64,000 nucleotides of DNA from Aspidapion aeneum (GCA_963576565.1 OY755042.1:558001-622000); one strand, 5' to 3'; numbered from the stretch's first letter, positions 51,800 to 63,245 are shown. Translations and numbers: made by a program. Notes: generated from the sequence alone by a model not told the origin.

Positions 51800-52765
51800 C
51801 TACCGCAGATCGATTTGTAACAAATCATACAATTTTAAGTTACCGGGTTTTTGCCTCCAATGTGAGTAGCAGGGTCGGTGTGACGTCATAAATCCAAGAT
51901 AGCGGCTTTTTTCATGTTTTTCCACAAACTTTGGCTTATAACTTTCCCTAAATTAGTTTTACAGAAAAACTGTAATTAAGCTTTTGTTTGCAATAGAACA
52001 CTAATTATAATAGTGACTTAAGATTAGCTTAATATCCTAAAAACTAATAAAGATATTACATTTTTAAAAAATACAAAAAAATAGTAACTTTTTTAATAAA
52101 AAAAAATTGAGAAAGGATGTTTAGACTGCCCCAAATCGATTGGTTATGAATCACTCAATTTTAAGTCGCCGAGTGTTTTCTTTAAATTTGAGTAAGAGCG
52201 TCTGTGTGACGTCATATATCCAAGATTGCGATTTTTCCATGTCTTTTCACAAACTTTAACTTTTTATTTTTGCCACATTACCTTTACAGCAAAATTCATA
52301 GGCCATGATTTGTTGGCAATAAAATAGCAATTAAATTGTCGTTTTAATGAGTCTTATATCTCCAGAACCAAAAAAGGAATGGTTATTTTATTAAAAAAAT
52401 TATAAAAATTTAAGATTGAGCAAGGAAGTAGGACTACCCTTGATCGATTTGTGATGGATCACTCAATGTTAAGTCGCCGGGTGTTTACCTCAAATTTGAG
52501 TTAAAGGGCTTATGTGACGTGATAAAACCAAAATAGCGGCATTTTTTTACAAACTTTAGCTTATAACTTTCGCCAAATTAGTTTTGCAAAAAAACTGTAA
52601 ATAAGGCTTTTGTTTGCAAGAGAACACCAATCAATATAGTAAATTAATTAGTTTTATATCAAAAACTAACTATAAAAAAGCCCCCATCTTGGATTAATGA
52701 CGTCACACAGGCCCTTCTACTCAAATTGGAGGCAAACACTGGGTGACTTAAAATTGTGTGATCCA
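51800..52765 (+). repeat. Tandem repeat D, three direct units and one inverted
   Basis: Direct units at about 51807, 52136 and 52441 each carry GATCGATT, ATCACTCAATTTTAAGTCGC, GGGTGTTTNCCTCAAATTTGAG and GTGACGTCATA followed by CCAAGAT. 52675-52762 is the same text in reverse (ATCTTGGATTAATGACGTCA). The period is about 310-325 bp. The repeated TGACGTCA is a CRE-like palindrome, here simply part of the unit. Confidence 0.75.
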
Positions 52766-52767
52766 CA

Positions 52768-52906
52768 CAGTAAAGTTCGCATATAGCGAACCCGTTTATA
52801 ATGAACACTCGCTTATAACGAACCCCGTTCAAAATACCCACAAAAATTTTACTTAGGTATACAATAGTCTATATTATTTCGATTTCACTATATCCAGAGT
52901 TGACTG
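52768..52906. mobile_element. Degraded pogo-like MITE
   Basis: CAGTAAAGTTCGCATATAGC and CACTATATCCAGAGTTGACTG resemble pogo-type ends. Interior GTTTATAATGAACACTCGC repeats the same motif. The flank is TA on the right only. Confidence 0.5.
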
Positions 52907-52909
52907 TAT

Positions 52910-53740
52910 TACCAATCGTTCTAGGGTGAGTTTCAAAAATGTTCCACAACTATCTCACGGGACAGGATTTTTGACTATAGGCTTTATCTTAGTTTTGGTT
53001 GCCAAAACCTTTACGGCTTCATATTCTAAATTACAATTTTTGATCCTCGTTTGATTTCTTCGTTTAATTTCAAATAAAAAAAAAATCATTATACTAATTA
53101 GGAATTTAAAAAGATTTTAATAAAAAAAAATTAAAAGGGAAAGTGTTATGCAACCCGCGGGTGCAATGGTGATCAATAAAACAAGAGAAATTTAGAAAAG
53201 TCCTTTGTTTTGCACTCGTGCACTCCATAGAGCCGTTTTTTTTTCAAATAAAAAATAGTCTAGTGATGTACATACATAGTCTTGTGCAGCCCAGTGATGC
53301 AGGACATCGAAAATGTTCCATTAATTTTTTTTGGTACCTATTCTATTCTATCCGCTCAAGTAGGTACAATATATTTTCTTTCTTTTTTACTTTCCTCAAA
53401 ATGTATTTTCCACCAATTATTTTCTAACAAATGTAGGTACTTTCCATCAGCATCCCTTAAAAAAATTTACCAGATGTAATTTTGACCGAAATTCTTTTGT
53501 ATTGTCTATTAATATTCCATCGTATCAAGTTTCATTTAAGACCCATTATTAGTACATTATAAGGGACTAAAGTGATATTTTTAATCCCGAGGCATAAAGT
53601 TTGTAAACCGACTGAAAGCAGGGCTGCTGAGGGCTTTAAAGGAATTTTAGTCACGTGATTTATATACCGTTTTATGCACTTTTAATAGGAAAAATAATTT
53701 AAAAGAAAGACAATGGAACGCTATTTAACAACAACATACT
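52910..53740. other. Unassigned DNA
   Basis: AT-rich, with no supported frame, RNA gene or element. Confidence 0.25.
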
Positions 53741-53744
53741 CTAG

Positions 53745-53935
53745 ATAGAAATAAAATTTCGGACTTCCATTGTTCGTTTATTTATTTTAAATACGACGTT
53801 TCGGTTAGTAAGTACCTCTAACCGTTTTCAAGTGTAAACTTTAGAGATACTTACGATCCGAAACGTTGTGAAGTAAGCAGGACTTTTCGTTTCTTCTCCT
53901 TTAACAATGGCTCAAGGACTTCACCCTGGAGAAAT
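53745..53935. repeat. Chimaeric Penelope-type terminal sequences
   Basis: 53745-53870 is the family found at 11.3 kb (GACTTCCATTGT, ACGACGTTTCGGTTAG; hammerhead-like CGGTTAG/CTAACCG stem on the minus strand). Directly after GAAACGTTGTG it switches to the tail of the 45-kb family (GAAGTAAGCAGGACTTTTCG to TTCACCCTGG). Either a template switch during reverse transcription or a nested insertion would explain it. Confidence 0.55.
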
Positions 53936-54070
53936 CTACAATTCATTCAAACAAAGATACTCTAGATATCAAATAATGTCCTAGTGATTGACAGTCTTTA
54001 ATCCATAGGTATTAAAAGCGTCACTTTAGTTCCTAAAACAAGGAATTAAAATGACATCGTTAGTCCCTAA

Positions 54071-55223
54071 GGGCCCATCGCACCGACTTTTAAAATTCCC
54101 TTTCTTAACTATGGATTGCTTTAATTTTAAGCATGCCTTATTTTTAAATTTGTTGCATCGAGCAAAAATCTCCTCTTCTTTGTTAAGATGCGGCCACCTT
54201 GTGACCCAATCAGGCAACGCCGCTGTTTCAACCAACATAATTGTTAAACTATGAAAAAACAACAACAACACCCAGTACGTCTCAAAATAGTTTTGTCAAA
54301 ACCCATCAATTTCCTGTGTCAAGTCGCCTTTAAAAATTTATTTACAAATATGAAAGTTCTTGAATTTTTTGAAGAATAGTTGGAAGATGATGAAATCGCG
54401 ATGGTGCTACTCGATTTTTTGGAATTTGGAAGTCTTTGTCGCCTTGTTGGTACAGTCGCGTATTTTTTCCTAGGCTGGTTTACGGTTCCCCATCCAGGCC
54501 ATGAGAAAATCCGCGCCCGGCCGAAAAATGTACTGCTCCTAAGGCACAGACCAATAAGGCACCTGCCCATAAGGCTGCTGTCCATAAGGCAGCGGCCCAT
54601 ACACCCCTGGATATAACCAAAGGATTAAAAATTATAATGAAATTAGGGTAAAATGTAAAGGCAGAAAGGAAAATATTCTTGTTACTTGATCACTGCAGTT
54701 TCATTTAAATGCAAAGGCTGTGAACAACAGTTAACCCAAAAATCGGACGAAAATACTGTAATAAAAATTAGATCCAACTTGATTTAAATTATTTTTCTTC
54801 CTTACAAATCTTTTTGTAATCGATACATAGGTATATTTTTTCACAAAAATATTGTGCCAAAAGAATCAAAATCTAGCCGTTATCTTGTGCAATAAAGTTT
54901 TTCAAAATCATTTTTATTTATTTAAAAAAAAAATGTTTTTTACTTTATTTACTTAAAAAAGACAAAATTCACTTTAATCAAAACACTGCTCATTTGGAGG
55001 TATTGTCAGTTGCTATGGCTACGTCAGACGGGTAACATTATGTGACCAGCATCTTATCTTTAAGCAGCTCTTAAGGAACAGTAAAGTCACGAAAGAAGCT
55101 GACTTAATTTTAACAACGCTAAGGAAGGAATAAGTCTGCCTTTAAGTTCGGTGCAATGAAATTTTACGAAATAAGGTATTATTTAGGCTAAGAAACGGGA
55201 AAAAAAGTCGGTGCGATGGGCCC
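54071..55223. mobile_element. PIF/Harbinger-like element (GGGCCCATCGC ends)
   Basis: GGGCCCATCGCACCGACTTTT at the left and its complement at the right, with TAA on both outer sides (54068-54070, 55224-55226). A 3-bp TAA target fits PIF/Harbinger. No transposase is recognised. The left half holds two minus-strand open stretches. Confidence 0.7.
54310..54616 (-). pseudogene. Gene-fragment-like sequence with PYGQ repeats
   Basis: One minus-strand frame reads YPGVYGPLPYGQQPYGQVPY, then WSVP, a stop, EQYIFRPGADFLMAWMGNRK and further broken text down to 54320. Tyr/Gly/Pro/Gln repeats of this kind occur in the disordered N-termini of cellular proteins and are not usual for Harbinger transposases. 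It may be a captured host-gene piece or a chance repeat. I do not recognise the parent. Confidence 0.25.
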
Positions 55224-55226
55224 TAA

Positions 55227-55530
55227 AATGCATAAAATAAACTGACAACACCAATTAGCACAAAGTAGTAATCCCATTGGTGACAACTGGTGAAATTCAA
55301 TAATGTTTTTAAAATTTTTTATAATGCCCCAATTACTTACCTACAAACTTTTAACATTTTATATTTTTACCAAATAAATGCTTAATCATTAGACTGCACT
55401 AGACTTAAAATCGTGATAAAAGGGATTTGTGCAAACGCATTTTTTTAAACAAGAATGCCATTTATATCATTATTATTAGTCCTAAATACAAAAGACAAAA
55501 CATAGTTATTTAATTATTAGGTAGTGACAT
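55227..55530. other. Unassigned DNA
   Basis: AT-rich; nothing supported. Confidence 0.3.
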
Positions 55531-55532
55531 AA

Positions 55533-56105
55533 AATACTCTGCGAATATATGGGCCCCTAAGCTCACATAGGTACTATAGTTATAGTGTACGTGTGAGCTA
55601 ATATAACTAAAAACTGAAATATATTTTATTTAACTCCAGACTAAATTACCTTTTGTTTGATACCACACAAGCCATGTTTTGATTTAAACTCAAATTTTTG
55701 AAATTTAAAAAAAACCAAAAACTAAAATGTATTTTGTTAAACTCCGGACTCAATTACCTTTCGTTTGATATCACACACGCCATATTTTCACATAAACTCT
55801 AATTTTTGAAATCTACCCCCACCCTTTTATTTGGTTTGTGGGGACCATCTTGACCCAAGACCCAGCCTAGGTACCAAATTTCATTAAAATCGGCCAAGCG
55901 GTTTTTGAGTTATGCGCGTTGGTCGTTACAGAAAGACATACAGACAGACAGACATACAGACAGACAGACCGCGCAACAAGAAAGTTTCAAAATCATCTGA
56001 AACGCAAAGATATATAAAAAAATTTAAAATCGGAGCAATTTTTTTTTTCTCGAAAAAATTAGGATAACCATAGCTCACACTACTATAGTATAGTATATGT
56101 GTGAG
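55533..56105 (+). repeat. Repeat family C, copy 4
   Basis: Opening hairpin at about 55560-55598 and closing hairpin at 56070-56105 are both present. Two internal units, an ATTAAAATCGGCCAAGCGG motif and two (CAGA) runs (55938-55970) lie between them. Confidence 0.8.
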
Positions 56106-56189
56106 ATAAAAATTGAAGGCTAATGTGTAAAAAACTGTAATATATAAAAAAAATTACAAAACAACTTCTGCACGCAGTATTTACTAAAA

Positions 56190-56362
56190 TCTTAAGAAAC
56201 TTAAGAATCAATGTGAAATCTTAAGAATCAATGTGAAATCTTAAGAATTAAGAATTAATGTGTGAATTAAGAATTAATGTGTGAATTAAGAATTAAGAAT
56301 CAATGTGAAATCTTAAGAATCAATGTGAAATCTTAAGAAACTTAAGAATCAATGTGACATTT
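56190..56362 (+). repeat. Short tandem array (AAGAATCAATGTGAAATCTT)
   Basis: About eight imperfect 17-20 bp units based on CTTAAGAATCAATGTGAAAT, some shortened to AAGAATTAATGTGTGAATT. Confidence 0.8.
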
Positions 56363-56770
56363 TTGGAAATCTTAGAAACCCTTCACACCTGTGGAATTCA
56401 CTAAAAAAAGACCTAAATCGTCACCGTCGGTATAAGACTAAATTTAATAATTATTAACACTTCTTGCGAGAGTTTTCTCACTATTTATATTTGATTAGAG
56501 ACAAAACCGTCTAATTAACTTCGCAAGATTTGTCACATTGACTAGCAGTGTTCTGAGGAGTCCCATAAGGACGAAACAGTTAGCTGTCAACACTTGTTAG
56601 GTGTCCATTAGATCTTGGACCCCCGTGAGGTTAAGCTTTCAAGCTACCCACGGAAAAATATGAGAAAAACAAAAAAACTTCTTTTTTTACCCGATTAGCC
56701 ACAAAACTTGTTTGATTTTTTAATAATTATTATTCTACGTTCTAAAGCCCAGCATAGACATGCATGCTTA
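56363..56770. other. Unassigned DNA
   Basis: No supported frame or element ends. Confidence 0.25.
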
Positions 56771-56775
56771 TTGTA

Positions 56776-58053
56776 CAGGATGTCCCAAATTGGGCACTTT
56801 TAGGGGGTTTAAGGTACTTCTAGGGGAGACAGAGAAAAACTGACCACCCATTGCGAGGCTCAAATTTCAAGAGAAGACTTATAGTGAAAACCGCATTTTG
56901 AAATATCGTCTCGTCTTTGAGCTACGGGGGCTTTTTGAAAAGTCTGCATTTTTGAAGGGGGTCTATAACTTCGTTATTAGTGGAAATTTTGATCTAGAGT
57001 AAATTGCAGTTTTATAGACTTTGTCACGAGGAATTCACTCGCTAAATTATATTTTAACTGTCACTTTTAGTTTTTGAGATATGACATAAAGTTGCATTTT
57101 TTCTTATGGAATGGCCTATATTTTAATTAATTTTTGAATTCGTCATTGAATTCTTTTCAAAATGATGTATCATATGTCATAGTTTGATTGAGCGATTTAG
57201 GAGATATTCAGCTTTTTCACTTATTTCTAGTGCGCTATGATTTCCTGCTAAGGCAGGTAAAGGCACTCCAGTATTTTTATTATTTTACACAGTCACAAAT
57301 ATAGTAAGGCTGGTTTGGAAAAATTATAATTCAGCTGACGGCCCTCAAAGCCTAGTTATAAAAAGTAAAAAAAATGATACATATTTCAAAATAAAATTAA
57401 AACGCTTTTGTGCAAAATAATTTCATATCAAAGCGTAATGTCAAATTGTTTAAACAATTGAAAACAATGATAAAACGCCAAAACACAAGGCCAACTTGAT
57501 TTGCATAGTATAAGACAACAAAACTATAGGTGCATTGAAGTAGGATTTAACCGCAAGGCTTTCTCGTCAATGGCGCATGACGTCATTCAACGCACACTAG
57601 ACACAAATAAAAAATTTTAATTATCTCCGAAACCGCTCAATCAAACTATGACATGTGATACATCATTTTGAAAAGAATTCAATCACGAATTCGAAAATTA
57701 ATTAAAATATAGGCCATTCCATAAAAAAAAATGCAACTTTATGTCATATCTCAAAAACTAAAAGTGACAGTTAAAATTTAATTTAGCGGTTGAATTCCCC
57801 GTGACAAGGTCTATAAAATTGCAATTTACTCTAAATCAATATTTCCAATAATAACGAAGTTATAGACCCCCCTCCAAAATGAAGACTTTTCAAAAAGCCC
57901 CCGTAGCTCAAAGACGAGACGATATTTCAAAATGCGGTTTTCACTATAAGTCTTCTCTTGAAACTTGAGCCTCGCAATGCGTGGTCAGTTTTTCTCTGTC
58001 TTCCCTAGAAGTACCTTAAACCCCCTCAAAAGTGCCCAATTTGGGACACCCTG
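56776..58053. mobile_element. TA-flanked foldback element (CAGGATGTCCC / GGGACACCCTG ends)
   Basis: Arms of about 430 bp are complementary with modest divergence (CAAATTGGGCACTTTTAGGG and its complement near the tips; TCTCGTCTTTGAGCTACGGG further in). TA is present on each side (56774-56775, 58054-58055). The loop at 57215-57610 is AT-rich and has no frame. TACAGGGTGTCCC-type ends are widespread in insect Tc1/mariner-like MITEs. Confidence 0.85.
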
Positions 58054-58364
58054 TACGTTTACTTTTTTAATGTCACTTTTTTTTTCTACATCCGTAGAAT
58101 ACAAAGTAACAGTTATTGCGCAACATCGCATTGCTTAAAATAAATATTATAATTTGTTAAATGATGTTATTTAGCAGTTTTTCCGCTGAAATTCCAGACT
58201 TTCCAGATGAGTTTAGTTAATTTTAAGGTGACAATAAAAAAGTGAACGACCGTACACACGCATATTAAAATAATATGTAAACAATAATTTGGTAAACTTA
58301 TCACGTCCTTGCAATGCAACTATAGGTAAATTTAGTGGGAATAAGGACACTGTTGTTCTGGTAA

Positions 58365-58425
58365 ATATACGTTTTAATCCATCGGTAACGTTTCGACAAT
58401 GGTTTTTGTCTTCATCAGACCTTCA
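58365..58425 (-). ncRNA. Hammerhead ribozyme motif, left arm
   Basis: Minus strand: CTGATGA, then stem II GACAA / TTGTC with loop AAACCA, then GAAAC. All core positions fit the consensus. Stem III can form as ACGT/ACGT around a 15-base loop, which places A at the cleavage position. Stem I is weak (GGT/ACC after a bulge). Confidence 0.7.
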
Positions 58426-58577
58426 GACTAGATCGTACATTGGAACAACAAAAAACAAGAATTCAAGCACATCAGGAAAACAAACGGCACAAAATTAAAA
58501 ACGAAACCCAACATTAATCTGCTAATTATTTATATTTTCTTTTGTTTTGTTTATCAGACAGGTTATATTATCGGCGG

Positions 58578-58822
58578 CAAAATTAGTCCGTATTGTTGTC
58601 ACTATTCTGGATTTTCATTGTTCCGAAATATTAAAACAAATTAAAACTCTTTAAGTTTAAGGCAAAAGGCAACCTTGAATAGAGTGGAACTAGTAGTGTT
58701 CAAAATTAGTCCGTATTGTTGTCACTATTCTGGATTTTCATTGTTCCGAAATATTAAAACAAATTAAAACTCTTTAAGTTTAAGGCAAAAGGCAACCTTG
58801 AATAGAGTGGAACTAGTAGTGT
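58578..58822 (+). repeat. Two-unit tandem duplication, 123 bp period
   Basis: CAAAATTAGTCCGTATTGTT at 58578 and again at 58701. The units, ending GGAACTAGTAGTGT, are almost identical, so the duplication is recent. Confidence 0.95.
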
Positions 58823-59775
58823 ACGGTACTGATTTAATTTAGAGTGGGACAAGTGTATATAGTATGATACAATTAAAACAGTGATGGAACTTATTTTCTA
58901 GTTTGGAGTTGTTGTATATTAAAATGCATTGATAACATGCATTGTTGTCAGAACACAAAACTTTTCCTGTTTCAACCTTGGTATATACAATTAATTTTTA
59001 AAAAAGCAAAAAATATTTTTTGGTTGAGCGCTAATTTTCAACTAATTTACGTATTCATGACTACTTAGAAAGACCCTTCGTATTTTGTTGTCGTGGTTTA
59101 ATTGGGGAAAAGCTTTATTTTTTTTCTTTTATATTATACATATACATACATACACCCACATATACACAAAAAGAAAATATAAATAATTAGCAGATTAATG
59201 TTGGGTTTCGTTTTTAATTTTGTGCCGTTTGTTTTCTTGATGTGCTTGAATTCTTGTTTTTTGTTGTTCCAATGTACGATCTAGTCTGAAGGGTGAGTAC
59301 GGAATTTTAAATATTCCAACAGTCCTTTTTAATTTTGTTTTAAATTTTAACATAGGTTTATAATGTGTACATTGTTGTTATTTTCTACATGGGATTATGG
59401 CTTGCTACAGGTTTTATTTATTATTATTGTTTTTATATGAATAGCTGATTGATCTCTTAGTGCGTATTTTATTGAGCCACCCATCAGTTACTATAGTGAC
59501 AAAATTTTTTGAACCTTTGTATAAAAAATTTTATATATATTATAAAAAAAAAAGAAGACGAAAAACAAACCATAATTATTTCTTTATATAAATAAAAAAA
59601 TCGGTTACATATACATTAAAAGAGAAAAAAATATTTAGGAAAAAAAAAAAAATATATTGTTAATAAGGTCATTTTAAATGTTATATATTGGGAAAAAAAT
59701 AATAATTTTTAATTGGTGATGTATTAATGTGCCGTATTTTGTATTATATTACTGATGAGTTGTAACCTTTTTAGT

Positions 59776-59835
59776 CTGATGAAGACAAAAACCATTGTCG
59801 AAACGTTACCGATGGATTAAAACGTATATTTACCA
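59776..59835 (+). ncRNA. Hammerhead ribozyme motif, right arm
   Basis: CTGATGA at 59776-59782, stem II GACAA (59784-59788) / TTGTC (59795-59799), GAAA at 59800-59803, then ACGTTACCGATGG...AAACGT for stem III. Sequence upstream of the core differs from the left arm because of the inserted 480 bp, so the original stem I partner is lost here. Confidence 0.65.
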
Positions 59836-59889
59836 GAACAACAGTGTCCTTATTCCCACTAAATTTACCTATAGTAAACAATAATGTGT

Positions 59890-60035
59890 AAACATTTAAA
59901 ACTCTGGCGTTTAAGAAAAAAATTTTGTTAAATTACAAAAGGAAATGTAGTACATAAAGTACTCAGACCTGAAACTAGTATTTAGTAAATACTGCTGCTA
60001 ATGTTCGTATTAGATCCAATAAAGTGTAGGGTTGA
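59890..60035. other. Unassigned DNA
   Basis: Short AT-rich stretch; nothing supported. Confidence 0.3.
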
Positions 60036-60039
60036 AACA

Positions 60040-60665
60040 AATTCGTTAGAGCATAAATATAGGGTATTGTTACACGCTGAAAGCTAGGACCTTCCTTAAT
60101 TCTTTATGTTTCTTTTTCGGGTAGCCAGGATTTCGGTAACTGCGCATGCGTCAGTTTTGGTGGTATTAACATACTCCGTTACGTCACTAAATTATTTGAC
60201 AGTTGTCAAAAATTTAAGGTTATATCTATTATTTTTCTCTATAACTAGTAAATCGGGTAAAAATTTGTCAAATTGCGGATTAAATTTGTAGTTTTTCTAA
60301 AATTAATTATGCACATTTATTGTGGACACCATGAAAAGTGTTTAATGGCATCTATAAACCACCAAACTATAAAAAAAATACAAGTACTTAACTACAGGAT
60401 GGCACCCCCTTACTTTTCCTGGATATTATTTCTCAAACCACACATGTTTTACTTAAATTATTTTCCATTTTTCAAAAAAAAAATACAATATTCCACCACC
60501 AACAAATATGGCGTCCAGCCACACAGCAGCTGTGTTTACACGTGCCAAAACACACGCATGCGCACTTGAAAATTTGCGTCTGCGAATTTAAATTTGCCAT
60601 TGTTTCCAAAGCAAGCTAGGATTGCTTCACTTTTAGCTTTTTTGAACCAGTATTTATGTTCTAAG
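60040..60665. repeat. Dispersed repeat F, copy 2
   Basis: Matches 1665-1870 and 2840-3260 in order, with the two blocks here nearly adjacent. It includes GTTAGAGCATAAATAT, ATACTCCGTTACGTCACT, TGTGGACACCATGAA and CGCATGCGCACTTG. The compact arrangement suggests it is closer to the original element. Confidence 0.6.
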
Positions 60666-61029
60666 GTATTTGGGTTGAAAGAATAGAATGTGAATTATTT
60701 TATTACCTAATGATTTCGAATTGAATGCTTTCTGTATGTGTAATGTAGTAGACTTGTAAAAACAGCTTTTTGTAAATATTTTTGTAAGTAGCTTAATGTG
60801 TAGCTTGAAGTTGTATATAGAGCTAAATAGTTTTTTTAAGACATCAAAGTTACCCTGAACCATGCCAAATACAATTTAGTTTATTAAATAAATGTAATTG
60901 ATGATCGTATGGTAATGTCAGATTGTTATGTATTAAATAAAATGTATAATATAATATAGGTTTATTATTATTTATTCCAAACCAAAACTGTCCAAATAAT
61001 GCTTAATAGCCGAGTCAAATAAAACTTCG

Positions 61030-61655
61030 AAAATACTCTGCCAATCTATGGGCACCTAAGCTCACACTAGGTACTATAGTTATAGTGTACGTGTGAGCTA
61101 ATATAACTAAAAACTGAAATATATTTTATTCAACTCCAGACTCAATTACCTTTCGTTTGATACCACACAAGTCATGTTTTGACTTAAGCTCTAATTTTTA
61201 AAATCTACCCTCACCCTTTTTTTAAAAACTAAAATATATTTTGTTTAACTCCAGACTCATTAACCTTTCGTTTGATATCACACACGCCATATTTTCACTT
61301 AAACTCTAATTTTTGACATCTACCGTCACCCTTTTTTTTTAAATAACTTAAAATTCATTTTGTTTAACTCCAGGCTTAATTACCTTTCGTTTAATATTAC
61401 ACACGCCATATTTTCACTTAAACTCAAATTTTTGAAATCCACCCCCACCCTTTTATTTGGCTTGCGTTCGGTGGATTTCGTTCATTTTTAAATGGGACCA
61501 CCACGGCCCAAGACCCAGCCTAGGTACATACCAAATTTCATTTAAATCGGACAAGCGGTTTTTGAGTTATGCGGGTTGGTCGTTACAGACAGACAGACAG
61601 ACAGACAGACGGCGAGACAAAAAAGTTTCAAAATCATCTGAAACGCAAAGATATA
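61030..61655 (+). repeat. Repeat family C, copy 5
   Basis: Opening hairpin at about 61056-61100, four 90-bp units, the GGCTTGCGTTCGGTGG segment and a (CAGA) run (61588-61608). The closing hairpin is lost: at about 61655 it gives way to an inverted-repeat element. Confidence 0.8.
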
Positions 61656-61830
61656 TATGGAGAGCATTACTGGAAAAGGAGCCAAGCGCCAAAACCTAAA
61701 TTTTGCATTATAAGTACCAAGCGCCTTCAATCATCAATATATTTTTCCTACTTGCGTACGTAAAAGTGCACTTTTACGCACGTATTTGCGTGCGGAAAGT
61801 TGAACTTTCCGCACGCCCTGAATTTTAGGC

Positions 61831-61931
61831 CTAATTAGACTTATTGACCCATTTATAAACTCAATTAAATTAAAAATGACACCTAATTAGACTTATTGAC
61901 CCATTTATAAACTCAATTAAATTAAAAATGA
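61831..61931 (+). repeat. Two-unit tandem duplication of about 50 bp
   Basis: CTAATTAGACTTATTGACCC through AAATTAAAAATGA twice in succession, essentially identical. Confidence 0.9.
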
Positions 61932-62026
61932 AAACAGAATTTGTTTTTTGCTGTTTTAATGTAAAAAATCGCAAATATATTAAAATGTAAAACCAAGCTT
62001 TTTATGCAACTAGGAAAAATTTTGTA

Positions 62027-62143
62027 CCTAACTCTTGCGGAAAGTGCCTTTTCCGCCCTTGACGGCGTGCCCGAACTCCGCACAGCGTCGTTCGGGCAAC
62101 TGCCGTCGCGTGCGTAAAAGTATCACTTTCCGCACTAGTTAGG
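62027..62143. mobile_element. TA-flanked MITE with CCTAACT...GCGGAAAGTG ends
   Basis: CCTAACTCTTGCGGAAAGTG at the left and CACTTTCCGCACTAGTTAGG at the right, TA on both sides. The interior contains GACGGCGTGCCCGAACTCC and its near-complement GTTCGGGCAACTGCCGTC. Confidence 0.7.
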
Positions 62144-62458
62144 TAAATAACTATAGATGCTGGTAAAAGATCCAGGCGACACAAGCACTCTAGCTCCCTC
62201 TGTTGACTATCGAACCAAATGACAAGCCGATAAAACGGTATCGTGACTTTTATTTAAACAGATCCAATTGGTTGGTTCTTTGTAGACAAATGGCTGTTGG
62301 CTCCTTTTCCAGAAATGCCCTCCATATAAAAAGCTGAATTTCTGTATACATATTCCTTAGCATCTGAGATACATTCGCAGATATTCTCCGCCAAAATCCG
62401 TCAATTTTCTCGAAAACTAATAAACAACACTTTAAATTAAAAAAAAATTATTAAAAAA

Positions 62459-62690
62459 AACACCCAACTGCTAAATTTACTTGTAAGTACTAGTCGCAGT
62501 TGAGTACAAAATTAATAGGTATACCTATAATGTAAGACATGCTTCAACTTTTAGTTTTGATCCTCAAAGCGCACTTACAAAATTATACAGTTTTGTATTT
62601 TCATGAATCAGGTTATTGGGTAATTTTGTACCCAACTGCGACTAGTAGTTAAAAGTAAATTTAGCAGTTGGATGTTTTATTTATTTTTTT
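62459..62690. mobile_element. Foldback MITE with ACACCCAACTGCTAAATT ends
   Basis: CACCCAACTGCTAAATTTAC and AGTCGCAGTTGAGTACAAAAT at the left face GTACCCAACTGCGACTAGTA and AAATTTAGCAGTTGGATGT at the right. Arms are about 65 bp. Inner palindrome GGTATACC. A lone arm occurs at 12370-12455. Confidence 0.75.
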
Positions 62691-62835
62691 TATTTGCAAC
62701 TTTTAGGTTTAATTCTTATTCAGCCTTAGAAAAAGTACTATGTATTTACAATTCATTTAGCTTTACCCAAAAAATACGTGTAGATTTTCTACGGACGCGA
62801 ACACTGTTACCTTCTATTGAGTGAAGGTGGGGGAG

Positions 62836-63245
62836 GAGAGAGTATAGCTACAACTATTACTAATAAGAAGGGTGGCGAAAAGACAGAAAGAGGAGGGGAA
62901 ACTAATAAAATGATGTTGGAAAAAAAGTCTTAAAGCGTGTGCAGAAAGAATTTTTGAAATCGCTCTATATTTGTGAAAGATATAGCTACAACTATCACTA
63001 ATAAGAAGGAAAGGGAGAAGAGAGGGAGGAGGAAACTAGTAAAATGATGTTGGAAAAAAGTCTTCAAGCGTGTGCAGAAAGAACTTTTGAAATCGCTTTA
63101 TAGTTGTGAAAGTTACACCTATAACTATTACTAATAGGGATGGCGGGAAGAAAAGAGGGAGAAGCGGGGGACTAGTAAAATGGTGTTAGAAAAAATGTGA
63201 AAGAGTATGCAGAAAAAAATTTGAAATAGCTCTATATTTGATAAA
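62836..63245 (+). repeat. Tandem array, three units of about 135 bp
   Basis: Each unit has TATAGCTACAACTATTACTA, a purine-rich GAAGAGAGGGAGGAGG-like stretch, AGTAAAATGATGTTGGAAAA, GCGTGTGCAGAAAGAA and GAAATCGCTCTATATTTGTG. The third unit is most diverged. Confidence 0.85.

Larger units (their letters stand above)
58289..59873. mobile_element. Penelope-like element bounded by inverted hammerhead arms
   Basis: Flanked by a 12-bp duplication GTAAACAATAAT (58277-58288, 59874-59885). The left arm (about 58325-58550) is the complement of two right-hand blocks, 59165-59290 and 59773-59873, which are separated by about 480 bp of AT-rich DNA. Each arm contains a hammerhead core. The interior also has a two-unit tandem repeat. 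There is no RT, so it is non-autonomous. Confidence 0.8.
61657..62327. mobile_element. Inverted-repeat element with GGAAAAGGAGCCAA ends, composite
   Basis: ATGGAGAGCATTACTGGAAA followed by AGGAGCCAA at the left pairs with TTGGCTCCTTTTCC, then GAAATGCCCTCCAT at the right. Inside are GTAAAAGTGCACTTTTACG and GTGCGGAAAGTTGAACTTTC palindromes (61755-61815), a 52-bp tandem duplication (61831-61931) and a TA-flanked MITE (62027-62143). Target duplication is not clear. Confidence 0.6.
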
